A stretch of 62,350 nucleotides of DNA from CANNBR01 sp964604015 (GCA_964604015.1 CAZRXF010000007.1:1-62350), one strand, 5' to 3'; positions 41,286 to 50,686 are shown, counted from the first letter of the stretch. Numbers and translations are program-made. The notes: generated from the sequence alone by a model not told the origin.

Positions 41286-42404
41286 ATGAATATAAAAAAA
41301 GAAAACCCTACCCCTCATCTTCAAGGCAACAACCTTCCAGCACAAACGACTGAACAGCTTTTTACCGGAAGTATCTATCTGGTCTACGCGTTTGATATTG
41401 GAGATGCTATCGATCTTGAACAGGTCAAAGCATCAAAACAACTGCAGACTATTGCACGTATCTGGCCCAAATATTTCCGTCACTACCATATTCCTCTGAC
41501 GGTCGACTTGCCTCCTGCCAAAAACGGAATCAAATGCGTACGCGCAAATATTCATCACTTTGGAGCTCTTTCTTTAATCTACAAGGTACCGTTTAAAGAT
41601 ACCCTGACAGCACTTCGAAACAAGCTGAACAAACTGGATGAGCAGTATGAAAATCAAAGCGCCCACGATGCAAACAGCCTCTATAAACTGATCAAACAGT
41701 TCACTGCGCAACACAAATTTTTCCATCATCGAACGTCATACCTGGTCATCCACATCGATCCACAACCTGAAATTCTTGATAGTGCCTTGCTTTCTCAAAC
41801 CTATGGCCCTGTGATTGCTTCATCCCTGCGTTTTGAAACCACAACGATCTCCGATTTCCAGATCGAAGACATCTTGCAATCAACCACCGGTTATTATCGT
41901 CAGGACCTTGTGATCATCGATACTGAAGCTGCTTTTGTATACGACGATGAATGTTATGAACTTCTCGATTTTTTTGAATTCGCACTCATCCAGCAACTTG
42001 AACTCCAGTATTTTGACAAACTCCTTGATACCAAACTTGATGAAGTATACGAGCACGCACTCCAACCTCGGTCGTTCTATAACTACCTGCCGTTCGTCGG
42101 AATGGTGTACGACCCACTTGGTGAACTTTCCAAACTCAAAGTCGACATTTCCGTTATCACTGAACGGCTTGATAACAGCATCAAACTGGCGGGAGAAGCG
42201 TACTACTCAGAAATTTACCGACTGCTGGTCAAAAAACTTGAACTTGAAAACTGGAAAACATCAGTCGATAAAAAGCTCACCATCGTGCGCGACGTTCGAT
42301 CGATCTACCAAAACAAGATCAACGTAATCCGCGAGGATATGCTCTCCGTACTGATTATCGTTCTCATCTTCATTGAAGTCATTATCGGACTTCTTCATCG
42401 CTAG
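41286..42404 (+). CDS. RMD1/DUF155 family membrane protein
   Basis: The 372 residues fit the RMD1 (YagE/DUF155) family: an N-terminal mixed domain ('YLVYAFDIGDAIDLEQV', 'FGALSLIYKVP'), a helical region with 'CYELLDFFEFALIQQLELQYFDKLLD', 'EIYRLLVKKLELENWKTSVDKKL', and a single C-terminal membrane helix 'MLSVLIIVLIFIEVIIGLL'. In eukaryotes the family includes yeast Rmd1 and mitochondrial RMND1, linked to mitochondrial translation; bacterial roles are unclear. There is no signal peptide, so it is probably C-terminally anchored in the inner membrane. ATG 41286 has AAGGA close by; a TTG at 41223 would add 21 residues. It is convergent with grpE. Confidence 0.75.
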   Translation: MNIKKENPTPHLQGNNLPAQTTEQLFTGSIYLVYAFDIGDAIDLEQVKASKQLQTIARIWPKYFRHYHIPLTVDLPPAKNGIKCVRANIHHFGALSLIYKVPFKDTLTALRNKLNKLDEQYENQSAHDANSLYKLIKQFTAQHKFFHHRTSYLVIHIDPQPEILDSALLSQTYGPVIASSLRFETTTISDFQIEDILQSTTGYYRQDLVIIDTEAAFVYDDECYELLDFFEFALIQQLELQYFDKLLDTKLDEVYEHALQPRSFYNYLPFVGMVYDPLGELSKLKVDISVITERLDNSIKLAGEAYYSEIYRLLVKKLELENWKTSVDKKLTIVRDVRSIYQNKINVIREDMLSVLIIVLIFIEVIIGLLHR

Positions 42405-42410
42405 AGAATC

Positions 42411-42983
42411 TTATTTAGCAACCGTTACTTTGGCAGTGCGTAAAACCTTGCCCTTGTACAGAAATCCCTTTTCAAACAGATCAATGATCTGCCCACTTTG
42501 ATGGCTAGGAGACTCAAGTTGTGCAATCGCTTCATGGTACGTAGGATCAAAAACCTCATTTTGACTCACAGGCTCAACGCCTTGGTCTTTTAAGAATTCG
42601 TAAAAAACTTTATGGATAAGTTCAAACCCTTTGAGCCATTCACTCAATTGTTCGTTGTTGACGTGCTTTGCCTCATCAAGCGCCCGGTCAAAATTGTCGA
42701 CAACTGTTAGCATTCCTGCCAAAACATCAGCCTTCGATTTGTCCATCCATTCAAGGCGATCTTTCTCTACCCGCTTCTTATAATTCTGGAAATCGGCTCC
42801 GAGGCGTATGAACTTTTCTTTGATAAGGGCAAGTTCGTCACTGCAGGCATTCTGGACACTAGATGTCATGCCCTGCTCGCCATTATCGAAACCCTCTGCC
42901 CGAGTAGCATCTTTTTCAGGCACAGATTCATTTTTTTGATTACCGGAATCGTGATCCCGTTTATTGTTTCCAAATCCAAACAT
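42411..42983 (-). CDS. grpE: co-chaperone GrpE
   Basis: GrpE is the nucleotide-exchange factor for DnaK. I start it at ATG 42983 (190 residues), with AAGGGG 8 bases upstream. The longer frame to 43094 adds a hydrophobic sequence not seen in GrpE and includes the promoter. The N-terminus is acidic and disordered. A long dimerisation helix ('LIKEKFIRLGADFQNYKKRVEKDR') and the signature 'LAGMLTVVDNFDRAL' come next, then the C-terminal beta domain ending 'KGFLYKGKVLRTAKVTVAK'. dnaK and dnaJ are not adjacent. Confidence 0.96.
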   Translation of the reverse strand: MFGFGNNKRDHDSGNQKNESVPEKDATRAEGFDNGEQGMTSSVQNACSDELALIKEKFIRLGADFQNYKKRVEKDRLEWMDKSKADVLAGMLTVVDNFDRALDEAKHVNNEQLSEWLKGFELIHKVFYEFLKDQGVEPVSQNEVFDPTYHEAIAQLESPSHQSGQIIDLFEKGFLYKGKVLRTAKVTVAK

Positions 42984-43043
42984 AAAGACCCCTTGACTTT
43001 CCCCCACTTTTATTACTATGAAACTAGAGACATGAATACTAAA

Positions 43044-43071
43044 GTATAGCATCACCAAAACCCAAAACAAG
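43044..43071 (-). promoter_or_regulatory. predicted promoter for grpE
   Basis: On the minus strand TTGTTT and TATACT are separated by 16 bases, 60 bases before ATG 42983. It lies inside the longer grpE frame, which supports the shorter start. Confidence 0.5.
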
Positions 43072-43178
43072 AAAGGTAGGGCAGGCGTAGTCAAAGGAAT
43101 GTTTACTTTTTGACGGGATTTTTTTAAGACAGAGACAGAGTAAGAGTATTTTTAACCTTATAAAAAAAGGAAGTACGT

Positions 43179-44501
43179 ATGAAGAAATTAACTTCTTATA
43201 GTACTCTTTTCGCGTTACTTCTCCCAGCAGCCTCGTTCGGTGCCCAATCGTTTTTTTACCGAACAGGGCCCTACGATCACGAGCCGCGCTTTGAAAGAAG
43301 TTGGCTCTCGACAGCCAAGATTAACGTGATGGGAGGCGGTACCAAGAAAGGATGGCAATCAAGCACTGCAATCGGAGCAAACGGAAGCACACTCGTAAGT
43401 ACCAGTACCTCTGACAATGGTTCATCAACCAACGTCCTCAACATCTATGGCTGGCAAAACTTCCAATTCCTCGGTGCAAACATTGTCAACAACCCAGCAG
43501 CAAGCATCTATGACGCAAACCTTGTTGTTCTTGATCAAGCGGCAACCAATGGCACCTTCGGGTACGTACAATACAACGGTAAATTCAGCTACGTTGAAGC
43601 AGACATTTACTTGGCACAAAACTTCACCCACGGCTTTTTTGCAGACCTCAATATTCCAATCATCAAAACCGACATCGATAACGTTTCGTTCACTGACATG
43701 TCTCCAGCAACCGGTAACCCAAACGTCAACTTCCCAGCATGGCAGTTCTTGCTGAACCCAGCCAACTTGGCAGCGACTCTTGCTGAATACAGCTTGACCG
43801 CTTCTGACTACAGCAAGTCTGGTGTTGGTGATATCGTGCTCAACCTCGGTTGGACGATGAACAAGGAAGACATCGCTGATTCTGTTGATTTCCTTGACGT
43901 AACAGTCAAAGTGGGTGTGAACATCCCATCAGGATTCAAACAAAACGTTGATCAAGCATTCTCAATCGCTGCTGGTTACAACAAACACGTTGGTGTTCCA
44001 GTGTTGTTTGATGCTGCAATCGGATTCTTTGAATGGTTCACCCTTGGTGCACACGTACAAGGAACCTTCTTTGCTAACAAGACCCAACTTACTCGTATGA
44101 AGACAAGCTTGGCACAAAATGGTTGGATCAAACTTGGTGTTGGTGAAGCAAAACAAGATATGGGCAACCTCTTTGAAGCAGGCGCTTTAGTTAAAGCTGA
44201 CCACTTCTGGAAAGGTCTCTCTCTTGCATTTGGTTACCTCTATGCACGCCAAGGCAAAACAACCTTAACTCCTGAAAACACCAACCTCTTCCCAGTCGCC
44301 ATCGTTAACAGCGATGAAATGCTGCAATCATGGCACTCACATGGTATCAGCGTACGTCTGGAATACGACTTTGCAAAAGAAGGCAAACGTTTCAATCCAA
44401 ACATTGGCGTCTACTATGCTCAACCAGTTGCCGGTAAGAGAGTCTTTAAGACAATGACTGGTGGCGGTTACCTCGGCGTTAATGTTGCTTGGGACTTTTA
44501 A
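43179..44501 (+). CDS. probable outer-membrane beta-barrel protein
   Basis: The 440 residues start with a signal peptide (MKKLTSYSTLFALLLPAASFG). Strand-like alternation fills the protein: 'FSYVEADIYLAQNFTHGFFADLNIP', split here as FSYVEADIYLAQ and FFADLNIP; 'DVTVKVGVNIPSG'; and 'LSLAFGYLYARQGKT'. The chain ends 'GVNVAWDF', whose final Phe fits the outer-membrane insertion signal. Codon choice is as skewed (AAC, TTC, GGT) as in 15606-17153, again suggesting high expression. It is 28 bases upstream of a 1030-residue secreted protein with the same codon style and the two are probably co-transcribed. A TTGACG at 43110 may be the -35 of its promoter, but no matching -10 stands out. Confidence 0.82.
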   Translation: MKKLTSYSTLFALLLPAASFGAQSFFYRTGPYDHEPRFERSWLSTAKINVMGGGTKKGWQSSTAIGANGSTLVSTSTSDNGSSTNVLNIYGWQNFQFLGANIVNNPAASIYDANLVVLDQAATNGTFGYVQYNGKFSYVEADIYLAQNFTHGFFADLNIPIIKTDIDNVSFTDMSPATGNPNVNFPAWQFLLNPANLAATLAEYSLTASDYSKSGVGDIVLNLGWTMNKEDIADSVDFLDVTVKVGVNIPSGFKQNVDQAFSIAAGYNKHVGVPVLFDAAIGFFEWFTLGAHVQGTFFANKTQLTRMKTSLAQNGWIKLGVGEAKQDMGNLFEAGALVKADHFWKGLSLAFGYLYARQGKTTLTPENTNLFPVAIVNSDEMLQSWHSHGISVRLEYDFAKEGKRFNPNIGVYYAQPVAGKRVFKTMTGGGYLGVNVAWDF

Positions 44502-44529
44502 TACACTTACCTAAAAGGGAGTATCTCTT

Positions 44530-47500
44530 ATGAAAAGAATGTTACGTTCTGCGGGTGTGTTGCTGGCAATCAGCGCACTTCTAACTCCCGCAGCACAAGC
44601 CTATTACACGGTGACCGGGAATGGTACGGCGCCGGCAACGTATAACAAGCCACCACAAACCAGCAAGTTCTACAAACCGACCGGCGATAACTTCGTCGGT
44701 CTGGCAGGCGGTGGTGGCAACTTCGCTTTGTCCTACTTTAACTACCGTACAACACCTAATGCTGCTCCAGCTTTAACCGCTCTTGGTAGCGATGCCAGCA
44801 TCACTAACCTTGCAGTTGGTCAGCTTACCGCTTGTCCTTACTCAGGCGCTGCTAACGGTGTCACCACTCCAACCATCGTCGCTTACATGACCGCCGCAAA
44901 TACCTTGAACGCAGTGACCAAAGCAAACCAAACCGCTGCTATCACAGGAACGGTTTTCGATGCAGCCGCTGCCGCAACTGCTGGCGTGCAAGCGCTTGCA
45001 TCAGGAACCCTTCCAGGAACTACCACAGATGCAGTGTTTGCTGCTGTTCTTGCAAACGGTGGTGGTAACTTCGGAACTGCAGCTTCCGGTATTAACGGTG
45101 GTATTTTAACCCAAACAAATGGCGCTGCGGGAATCACCCTCTACAATATGACAAACGGTACAGCTGTTGCTGGCGATCATGGTACTGCCATCGCTGCTGA
45201 CTTCACAGTCGCTGCCGCAGGTAACAATAACTGGAACCGCATGGCACCTGCCACAACGGTTAGCCCCAGTGTTGACATGTGGTATGACCCACTCATTGGT
45301 ACCTCAAGCGGCGGTACGTTGTATGTTGCTGCTCAAATCCAATCAGGCGCTGCTGCCGCAGGCGAGGCTGCCATTGGGCTTGGTATCTACCATGTAACCG
45401 CTGCAGCTCCTTCTTTCTCATTAACTCAAACGGGTATTATCCTACCAGCAGCTGCAGATAATGGTCACATTTTCTACTCAGTTTCTGACGGTGCAAGCGC
45501 CGGAAATGTCACGCTTTACAAAGTGCGCACCATGCATACCTCAACCGGTCTTTCTTATGTTGTCCTTGCTGGTGGTGCCGGTATAGCCGGTGGAACTCCT
45601 ACAGGTGCTCCAGGGACTGTGGAAAATGTGGTGTACGCTATCCCCGTTGTAAATGGAGTAGGAACATCTGCAGACGGACTTCCTGCTAAGGTAACAGCCT
45701 TTAGCTCAACCGCTGGCTATACTACGGTAGCAAACCCTGCAACTGCTGCTACGGAGCTCTATACTACTATCACACCAGCAGTACAAGTTGGTAATGGAGT
45801 GCTCCCTGTTTCAAATGGTGTAGGCCACCAAGTTTCCGATATGTATGTTGATGGAGATACGGTCTATGTAGCGCTCAACACAGCCACGACTGCTCTCATT
45901 GAAGGTGGTATTTACTCATCACAAGCATGCTTCAACTCTCTCGGTCAGATCGACCACTGGACAGATTGGAGAAAGGTTGTTCCAAATGATATGGGTAACA
46001 CAAGCGATGGTGCTGATGGACGCGTTGCATTCTGCGCCGTTGATAGCTACACCGGTCACGTTTTTGCAACAAGTAATGCTACTAACAACTGGACCAAGGT
46101 AACCCAATGGACCTTACCAACCGGTAGCCCAACAACACTGCCACTCCTTGCATCAGCTGTTAACACCGCGCTGAGCAATGTCTGTTACTCTGTGTGTGAC
46201 CTTAACTCATCTACAACCAGCTGGGGACACACCGTTGTGCAACGAATCACCGCGTTTGGTGGTGAAGAAAAAGTCTGCTTTGCCGTAACAGGATCTTCAA
46301 GCTCTGCAAGCAACGCGGCTGTCATAGCCCTAACAACAAGCACTGGCATTGATGATACAGGAGCTAACGACGCCTACTACAACTACGCTAATACCAGCGC
46401 AAACCTCATGTTCATCACTACCTCATTGCCAGCTGGAGCAGGTGCTGTTGTGGCGCTGGGATACAGCTCATGGGATGCTTATAACGATGGCGGCGGCGCA
46501 GGCAATCACCGAGACGCTACGGCAGGGTTCTTCTTTGCTGGATGCGCGGGGACTGCTTCAACTGCACCGGCTCTGTATGTCTTTGCTGATGCAACTACAG
46601 GAGTAGGTGTGAACCCTAAGTCGTTCACTGGTATGGGTAGCAACGCCACACTTAACACCTTCACCTGGCAAAAGCTTACAAATGTAAGCGGTATGCCAAT
46701 GAAGATCGTTTCTAAGGGCGGCGCTGTTCACGTCCTAACACGTACTGCATCACTTGATAGAGTTTTCAGCTGCGCTCCGCAAACAACATTAGCAGGTCTT
46801 AACACCAACTTTGTGGTAACCGCTTCATCAGCAACTGCACCAACGCCTGGTTCTGCCAACTCAAGCCTTGCAACCGCACTACAAATCTACGATCTTGTGG
46901 TTTCTGTTTCTGCAACTGCTTCTAACACAACACCGCCAACAGGAAACGAACAGTTACTGATTCTTGCAAACGATGGCATCTACACCACTTCATCACTTGT
47001 TGGTATGCAATCGCCAACCTCTCAGCTAAACGCTGGTTGGGTAAAGATCGATGGCACCTCAACAGTGGTGACTGCTGGATTCTTCACTGACTACGTTGGC
47101 CAACCAAACTACGACAGAAACCCACAATCTTTCTGGTTTGCAAACTTTGCTCCAAATGCGGTCAACACCTCTGTCTATAACAGAACCAAAGAGTACCAAA
47201 TGTCACGTCAAGCATTCACTGCTACCGGTTCAAACGCTGCAGCTCTTGGAATTCTTGCCAATGCACTGACCTACACTGAAAACCCAACAGCTACCGGTAC
47301 CTATAACGGATCACTCAATGTCGGAACCTACCCACAATCAACTGCTCCAACCATCTACAAGACATTCCCAGTGACTGCTCGCTTGTTCTACGATGATGGT
47401 GCTCGTCGCTTCTTCATCCAAAAGAATCCATCTGATGATACGAGATACCAAGTCCTTGCACTGCCATACGACCTGACCTCTTATAACATCACGGCAGATG

Positions 47501-47622
47501 GTAAAACCACCATGCAAGATACCGCGGTAGCTGCAGCTGGTTCGTTCTACTGGATTGCTGAAATTGGTTCAACTGGTCAACTCATGATGGGTACCTCAAC
47601 TGGTGTTATTTCACAAGAATAA
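44530..47622 (+). CDS. 1030-residue secreted Ala/Thr/Gly-rich protein, possibly beta-propeller-like surface protein
   Basis: Not recognised. The signal peptide is MKRMLRSAGVLLAISALLTPAAQA. The mature part is remarkably poor in charged residues and rich in Ala, Thr, Gly, Ser and Asn, with repeated short strands. Several blocks resemble propeller blades or exported BNR-type repeats: 'VSDMYVDGDTVYVALNTAT', 'MKIVSKGGAVHVLTRTA' and 'QLLILANDGIYTTSSLVG'. There is no terminal aromatic barrel signal (it ends VISQE), so it is probably secreted or surface-attached and not an integral barrel. Strong codon bias suggests abundance. It follows the 43179 barrel by 28 bases, which could serve as its anchor or export partner; that link is inference. 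Confidence 0.82.
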   Translation: MKRMLRSAGVLLAISALLTPAAQAYYTVTGNGTAPATYNKPPQTSKFYKPTGDNFVGLAGGGGNFALSYFNYRTTPNAAPALTALGSDASITNLAVGQLTACPYSGAANGVTTPTIVAYMTAANTLNAVTKANQTAAITGTVFDAAAAATAGVQALASGTLPGTTTDAVFAAVLANGGGNFGTAASGINGGILTQTNGAAGITLYNMTNGTAVAGDHGTAIAADFTVAAAGNNNWNRMAPATTVSPSVDMWYDPLIGTSSGGTLYVAAQIQSGAAAAGEAAIGLGIYHVTAAAPSFSLTQTGIILPAAADNGHIFYSVSDGASAGNVTLYKVRTMHTSTGLSYVVLAGGAGIAGGTPTGAPGTVENVVYAIPVVNGVGTSADGLPAKVTAFSSTAGYTTVANPATAATELYTTITPAVQVGNGVLPVSNGVGHQVSDMYVDGDTVYVALNTATTALIEGGIYSSQACFNSLGQIDHWTDWRKVVPNDMGNTSDGADGRVAFCAVDSYTGHVFATSNATNNWTKVTQWTLPTGSPTTLPLLASAVNTALSNVCYSVCDLNSSTTSWGHTVVQRITAFGGEEKVCFAVTGSSSSASNAAVIALTTSTGIDDTGANDAYYNYANTSANLMFITTSLPAGAGAVVALGYSSWDAYNDGGGAGNHRDATAGFFFAGCAGTASTAPALYVFADATTGVGVNPKSFTGMGSNATLNTFTWQKLTNVSGMPMKIVSKGGAVHVLTRTASLDRVFSCAPQTTLAGLNTNFVVTASSATAPTPGSANSSLATALQIYDLVVSVSATASNTTPPTGNEQLLILANDGIYTTSSLVGMQSPTSQLNAGWVKIDGTSTVVTAGFFTDYVGQPNYDRNPQSFWFANFAPNAVNTSVYNRTKEYQMSRQAFTATGSNAAALGILANALTYTENPTATGTYNGSLNVGTYPQSTAPTIYKTFPVTARLFYDDGARRFFIQKNPSDDTRYQVLALPYDLTSYNITADGKTTMQDTAVAAAGSFYWIAEIGSTGQLMMGTSTGVISQE

Positions 47623-47655
47623 CAACATGAGGTAGCTCCTCGATTGAGCTAGTTA

Positions 47656-47700
47656 AAACGGGGTGGATGCCTGTCTACAAGGCAAGTATCTGCCCCGTTT
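47656..47700 (+). terminator. composite hairpin after the 44530 gene, overlapping the end of the convergent gene
   Basis: AAACGGGG (47656-47663) pairs with CCCCGTTT (47693-47700), and an inner stem GCCT/AGGC sits within the loop. T tracts are short on both sides. It covers the last codons of the 47675 gene and could end both converging transcripts. Confidence 0.45.
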
Positions 47701-48244
47701 GCATTGCAATAGTATCAAGTACCATTCGTATGGTAATGGCGGCGTGAGTGTAGTCGCCCTGAATAAGATCTTCGAAATACTCTCCCAATAACAAAACTTT
47801 TTTACGTAAATGATCAACCTCTTCAAGCAGACGGTATGATTTTTCATGATCATTATTTAAATGTTGGTAAAGAGCTAACTGAGCCTCAAACCACAAGACA
47901 TAAAAATTAAGAATTTTCGTGCAAAAATCTCTGCCATCAAGAAGCTGTTCTTTGATCAAAGGATCTTCAAACGCTGCACGAAGATAGCCACCCAAAAACG
48001 CTGACGCGCGAACAACACGACCCAATACAGAAGAAGAAGAATAATTAAATGGATGGTCCACCTTTCCAATGACTGGGTTAACGGTAGCCTCGTGGTACGA
48101 TCTTCCAATGAGTGGAAGATCTTCAATGCCATACAGTTGATCATCGCCCTCGACCACATATTCAGATCCCCATGCAGATGCCTGCGCTCCTGCTGCACAC
48201 AGCAACGCGCATACGAGTATCACCAGTCTTAAAACCTTTTTCAT
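47675..48244 (-). CDS. secreted hypothetical protein
   Basis: Not recognised. It has 189 residues from ATG 48244, which has AAAGGAT upstream and begins a clear signal peptide (MKKVLRLVILVCALLCAAGAQA); the frame extends upstream to 48289 without support. The mature N-terminal half is acidic and aromatic ('EYVVEGDDQLYGIEDLP'), the C-terminal half is helical ('LLEEVDHLRKKVLLLGEYFEDLI'). It is a single gene between converging 44530 and ssb. The 218 bases up to the ssb stop contain the ssb terminator and no other gene. Confidence 0.78.
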   Translation of the reverse strand: MKKVLRLVILVCALLCAAGAQASAWGSEYVVEGDDQLYGIEDLPLIGRSYHEATVNPVIGKVDHPFNYSSSSVLGRVVRASAFLGGYLRAAFEDPLIKEQLLDGRDFCTKILNFYVLWFEAQLALYQHLNNDHEKSYRLLEEVDHLRKKVLLLGEYFEDLIQGDYTHAAITIRMVLDTIAMQTGQILAL

Positions 48245-48413
48245 GGGGTATCCTTTCTCCCTTTTGAGCACCTTTTCACTCCCTCCCATACTGACACTTG
48301 TATATTCTATTTGTCAATAATAAGCGCTTTTAAGGCAAAAGGATCACGTCGATCCCCTTTTAACAGATAGCAGATAGGGGTTTGTTTCTGGAGGTAGAAC
48401 TAAAGAGAAAAGA

Positions 48414-48441
48414 CATAAAAAAAGGGGCATCACTGCCCCTT
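48414..48441 (-). terminator. rho-independent terminator after ssb
   Basis: AAGGGGCA (48422-48429) pairs perfectly with TGCCCCTT (48434-48441) around TCAC. The A run on its left is a T run on the minus strand. Confidence 0.85.
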
Positions 48442-48462
48442 ACGTTTTCTTGTACCGTTAGA

Positions 48463-49074
48463 CTAAAACGGAAGATCGTCTTGAAAGGGAGGCTCGTCCT
48501 TAAACCCTTCAACCACTACATCGGTATCAGGGTTGTCTTGCTTAGCCATTCCAAAACCATTTTTTGAAGGACGACGTGGCGCGGAAGCTGCGGCACTAAA
48601 CGTCGATTCTTTTTTTCTATTTTTGATGTCATCAAGTTGCGACATCAGTTCTCGCTCCACTTCATTGCGTGGTTCAAGAACTCCCGTATCTTGTTGCGTA
48701 CTGGTTCCGGTAGATACAAAATCACTGGTCGTATCATTACCACCACCAGAAAGGAACACAACACGTTCTGCCACAATCGAATGTTTACTGCGAGCCTTAT
48801 TATCTTGGTCTTGCCAGGTATCAAGTTTAAGACGCCCTTCCACCAACACGGGACGGCCCTTTGCAAGGTACTGCTTGCAGCTTTCTGCCTGTGCACCCCA
48901 CACATCAACATCGACATAGCACACTTCCTGCACCATATCACCTGACTGCTTGTTACGAAATTGTCTATTTGATGCCAATCCTAAACGACAGACTGCTTGA
49001 CCTGAACCAAGTTGTTTGTACTCAGGATCACGGGTAAGATTGCCCATAAGAATAATTCTGTTATAGCCGGCCAT
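48463..49074 (-). CDS. ssb: single-stranded DNA-binding protein SSB
   Basis: SSB coats single-stranded DNA in replication and repair. The 203 residues have the OB fold ('MAGYNRIILMGNLTRDPEYK', 'CYVDVDVWGAQAESCKQYLAKG', 'RPVLVEGRLKLDTWQDQ'), a Ser/Thr-rich disordered linker and the conserved acidic tip DDLPF that recruits partner proteins. It is the last gene of a minus-strand run mnmA, 49097-49465, ssb with gaps of 22-24 bases, so they probably share a transcript. Length is within the normal range. Confidence 0.96.
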   Translation of the reverse strand: MAGYNRIILMGNLTRDPEYKQLGSGQAVCRLGLASNRQFRNKQSGDMVQEVCYVDVDVWGAQAESCKQYLAKGRPVLVEGRLKLDTWQDQDNKARSKHSIVAERVVFLSGGGNDTTSDFVSTGTSTQQDTGVLEPRNEVERELMSQLDDIKNRKKESTFSAAASAPRRPSKNGFGMAKQDNPDTDVVVEGFKDEPPFQDDLPF

Positions 49075-49096
49075 ATCCTTGTACCTTTCTTAATTT

Positions 49097-49465
49097 TTAA
49101 CTTTGTAAGAAATCTTTTTCTAATTGCTCAAATTGCATATGAATGAGATGGGCCTGTTTTTCAAAGTCCTTCTCCATTTTTTGTAGTGACTCACGATATC
49201 TTTTGAGTGCTTGCGGATTTGATTGCGCAAAAGTTCCTTCGCTTTGAGCAAGTTGACGAACTTTTTTCACGATCAGGCGCTGCTCTTGAGCTATTGATGC
49301 TATCATATCAGAGGACCAGGTCAAGAGAGATTCAAGCGTCTGAGCAATCTCTTCTTTCACTTTGCTCGGCTTTTCACTCGTTGTTTTTTTTACCTGTACA
49401 AACTCAGCACTTTGTATCGACAATGTCCATACACATACCACCACTCCTACCCACTTTTTCATCAT
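49097..49465 (-). CDS. small secreted or periplasmic coiled-coil protein
   Basis: Not recognised. The 122 residues comprise a signal peptide (MMKKWVGVVVCVWTLSIQSA) and then charged helix to the end ('IAQTLESLLTWSSDMIASIAQ', here only partly quoted; 'LQKMEKDFEKQAHLIHMQFE'). The size and shape recall small periplasmic helical chaperones, but no signature supports that. It sits between mnmA and ssb with 24- and 22-base gaps, so it is likely co-transcribed with them. Confidence 0.76.
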   Translation of the reverse strand: MMKKWVGVVVCVWTLSIQSAEFVQVKKTTSEKPSKVKEEIAQTLESLLTWSSDMIASIAQEQRLIVKKVRQLAQSEGTFAQSNPQALKRYRESLQKMEKDFEKQAHLIHMQFEQLEKDFLQS

Positions 49466-49489
49466 TCATCTTCCTTTTGCAAAACTAAT

Positions 49490-50548
49490 TTACAGCGCTT
49501 GAACAATCATACCAGAACCGATACATACACCTTGGTCATAGAAAACGGCAAATTGCCCCGGTGCTATTCCCTGATCTCGTTCAGAAAGGGTAACAAGTAA
49601 CTGACCATCCTGGGCATCCGTCACCATCGCGGTATGAAGCTGTGGACCATGACGAAGTTTTGCCTGTACCGGAATCCCCATATAGTCACGAAGCGGACCT
49701 TGGATCCCATCGATCAAAAAAGTGTCCCGCTGTTTATCTTCAGTGTGATATTCTTTCGAGATAAAAACGGTATTCGTCGCAGGGTCTTTGCGTACCACGT
49801 ACCACGGCCCACCTGCCAATCCCAATCCTTGTCGCTGGCCTGTTGTATAAAACCAGAACCCCTCATGTTTGCCAACCACAGCTCCCGTCTCATATTCGAC
49901 AAGCTTACCTTCTTGTGTCCCCACATGCGCTTTTACAAAATCGCGAAATTTAAATTTTCCCAAGAAACACAGTCCCTGACTGTCCTTGCGATCCTTGTTA
50001 GGTAAGTTAAAACGGGCGGCATGTTCACGCACCTGTTCTTTAGTCATATCAGCTAAGGGAAAGAGCACACGAGCAAGTTGCGCTTGAGAAAGACGTGCTA
50101 AAAAGTACGTTTGATCCTTGATAGCATCAGGGGTCAACGTCAATGCATACATACCATTTTGCTCGACAATCCCTGCATAGTGACCGGTTGCAATCTTATC
50201 AAACTCGTTTCCATAACGTTCTAGAAACGCACCAAATTTAATAAAGGTATTGCAAAGCATGTCGGGGTTAGGGGTTCTGCCCGCTGTAACTTCTGCAATC
50301 GTATAACTGACAATACGTTCTTTGTACGCCTGCTGTAATGACACAATCTGCAAATCTAATCCAAGATGCTCACAAACAGCCCGCACATGGGAAAGATCTT
50401 CCTCCCAGGGACATTCGCCCAAAAATGAAAGTTCATCTTCCAACCAAATTTTAAGGTAGAACGGCACCACCTCGTATCCCTGCTCCCGCAAAAGAGCCAA
50501 CGCTACGGCACTATCAACCCCACCAGAAACCAAAACTGCAATTTTCAT
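49490..50548 (-). CDS. mnmA: tRNA 2-thiouridine synthase MnmA
   Basis: MnmA thiolates U34 of tRNA-Lys, -Glu and -Gln. I start it at ATG 50548 (352 residues); the frame extends five codons upstream, but the CAGGTGG site lies just before this ATG. The PP-loop SGGVDS is at 8-13. The two catalytic cysteines are both present: Cys99 in 'PNPDMLCNTFIKF' and Cys194 in 'SQGLCFLG'. The C-terminal beta-barrel domains ('FWFYTTGQRQGLGLAGG') are complete. A strong promoter precedes it, and two further genes follow in the same direction. Confidence 0.97.
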   Translation of the reverse strand: MKIAVLVSGGVDSAVALALLREQGYEVVPFYLKIWLEDELSFLGECPWEEDLSHVRAVCEHLGLDLQIVSLQQAYKERIVSYTIAEVTAGRTPNPDMLCNTFIKFGAFLERYGNEFDKIATGHYAGIVEQNGMYALTLTPDAIKDQTYFLARLSQAQLARVLFPLADMTKEQVREHAARFNLPNKDRKDSQGLCFLGKFKFRDFVKAHVGTQEGKLVEYETGAVVGKHEGFWFYTTGQRQGLGLAGGPWYVVRKDPATNTVFISKEYHTEDKQRDTFLIDGIQGPLRDYMGIPVQAKLRHGPQLHTAMVTDAQDGQLLVTLSERDQGIAPGQFAVFYDQGVCIGSGMIVQAL

Positions 50549-50593
50549 AAAACCACCTGCCACACGCTTATTCCTGCAACCTCTACCTGTTCG

Positions 50594-50621
50594 ATTATAG
50601 CCAGAATCTACTTTTTGTTAA
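50594..50621 (-). promoter_or_regulatory. strong predicted sigma-70 promoter for mnmA
   Basis: On the minus strand TTAACA and a perfect TATAAT are separated by 16 bases, 45 bases before the mnmA start. Confidence 0.7.
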
Positions 50622-50686
50622 TGCAAAAAAATACATTCGAGCTAGACTATCGACCGTTTTTTGACCTCGTCACCAGAAGGATTCCT

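Noticed and set aside
42984..43094. N-terminal hydrophobic extension of GrpE
   Set aside because: The predicted grpE promoter lies in it, GrpE proteins have no such segment, and ATG 42983 has an AAGGGG site.
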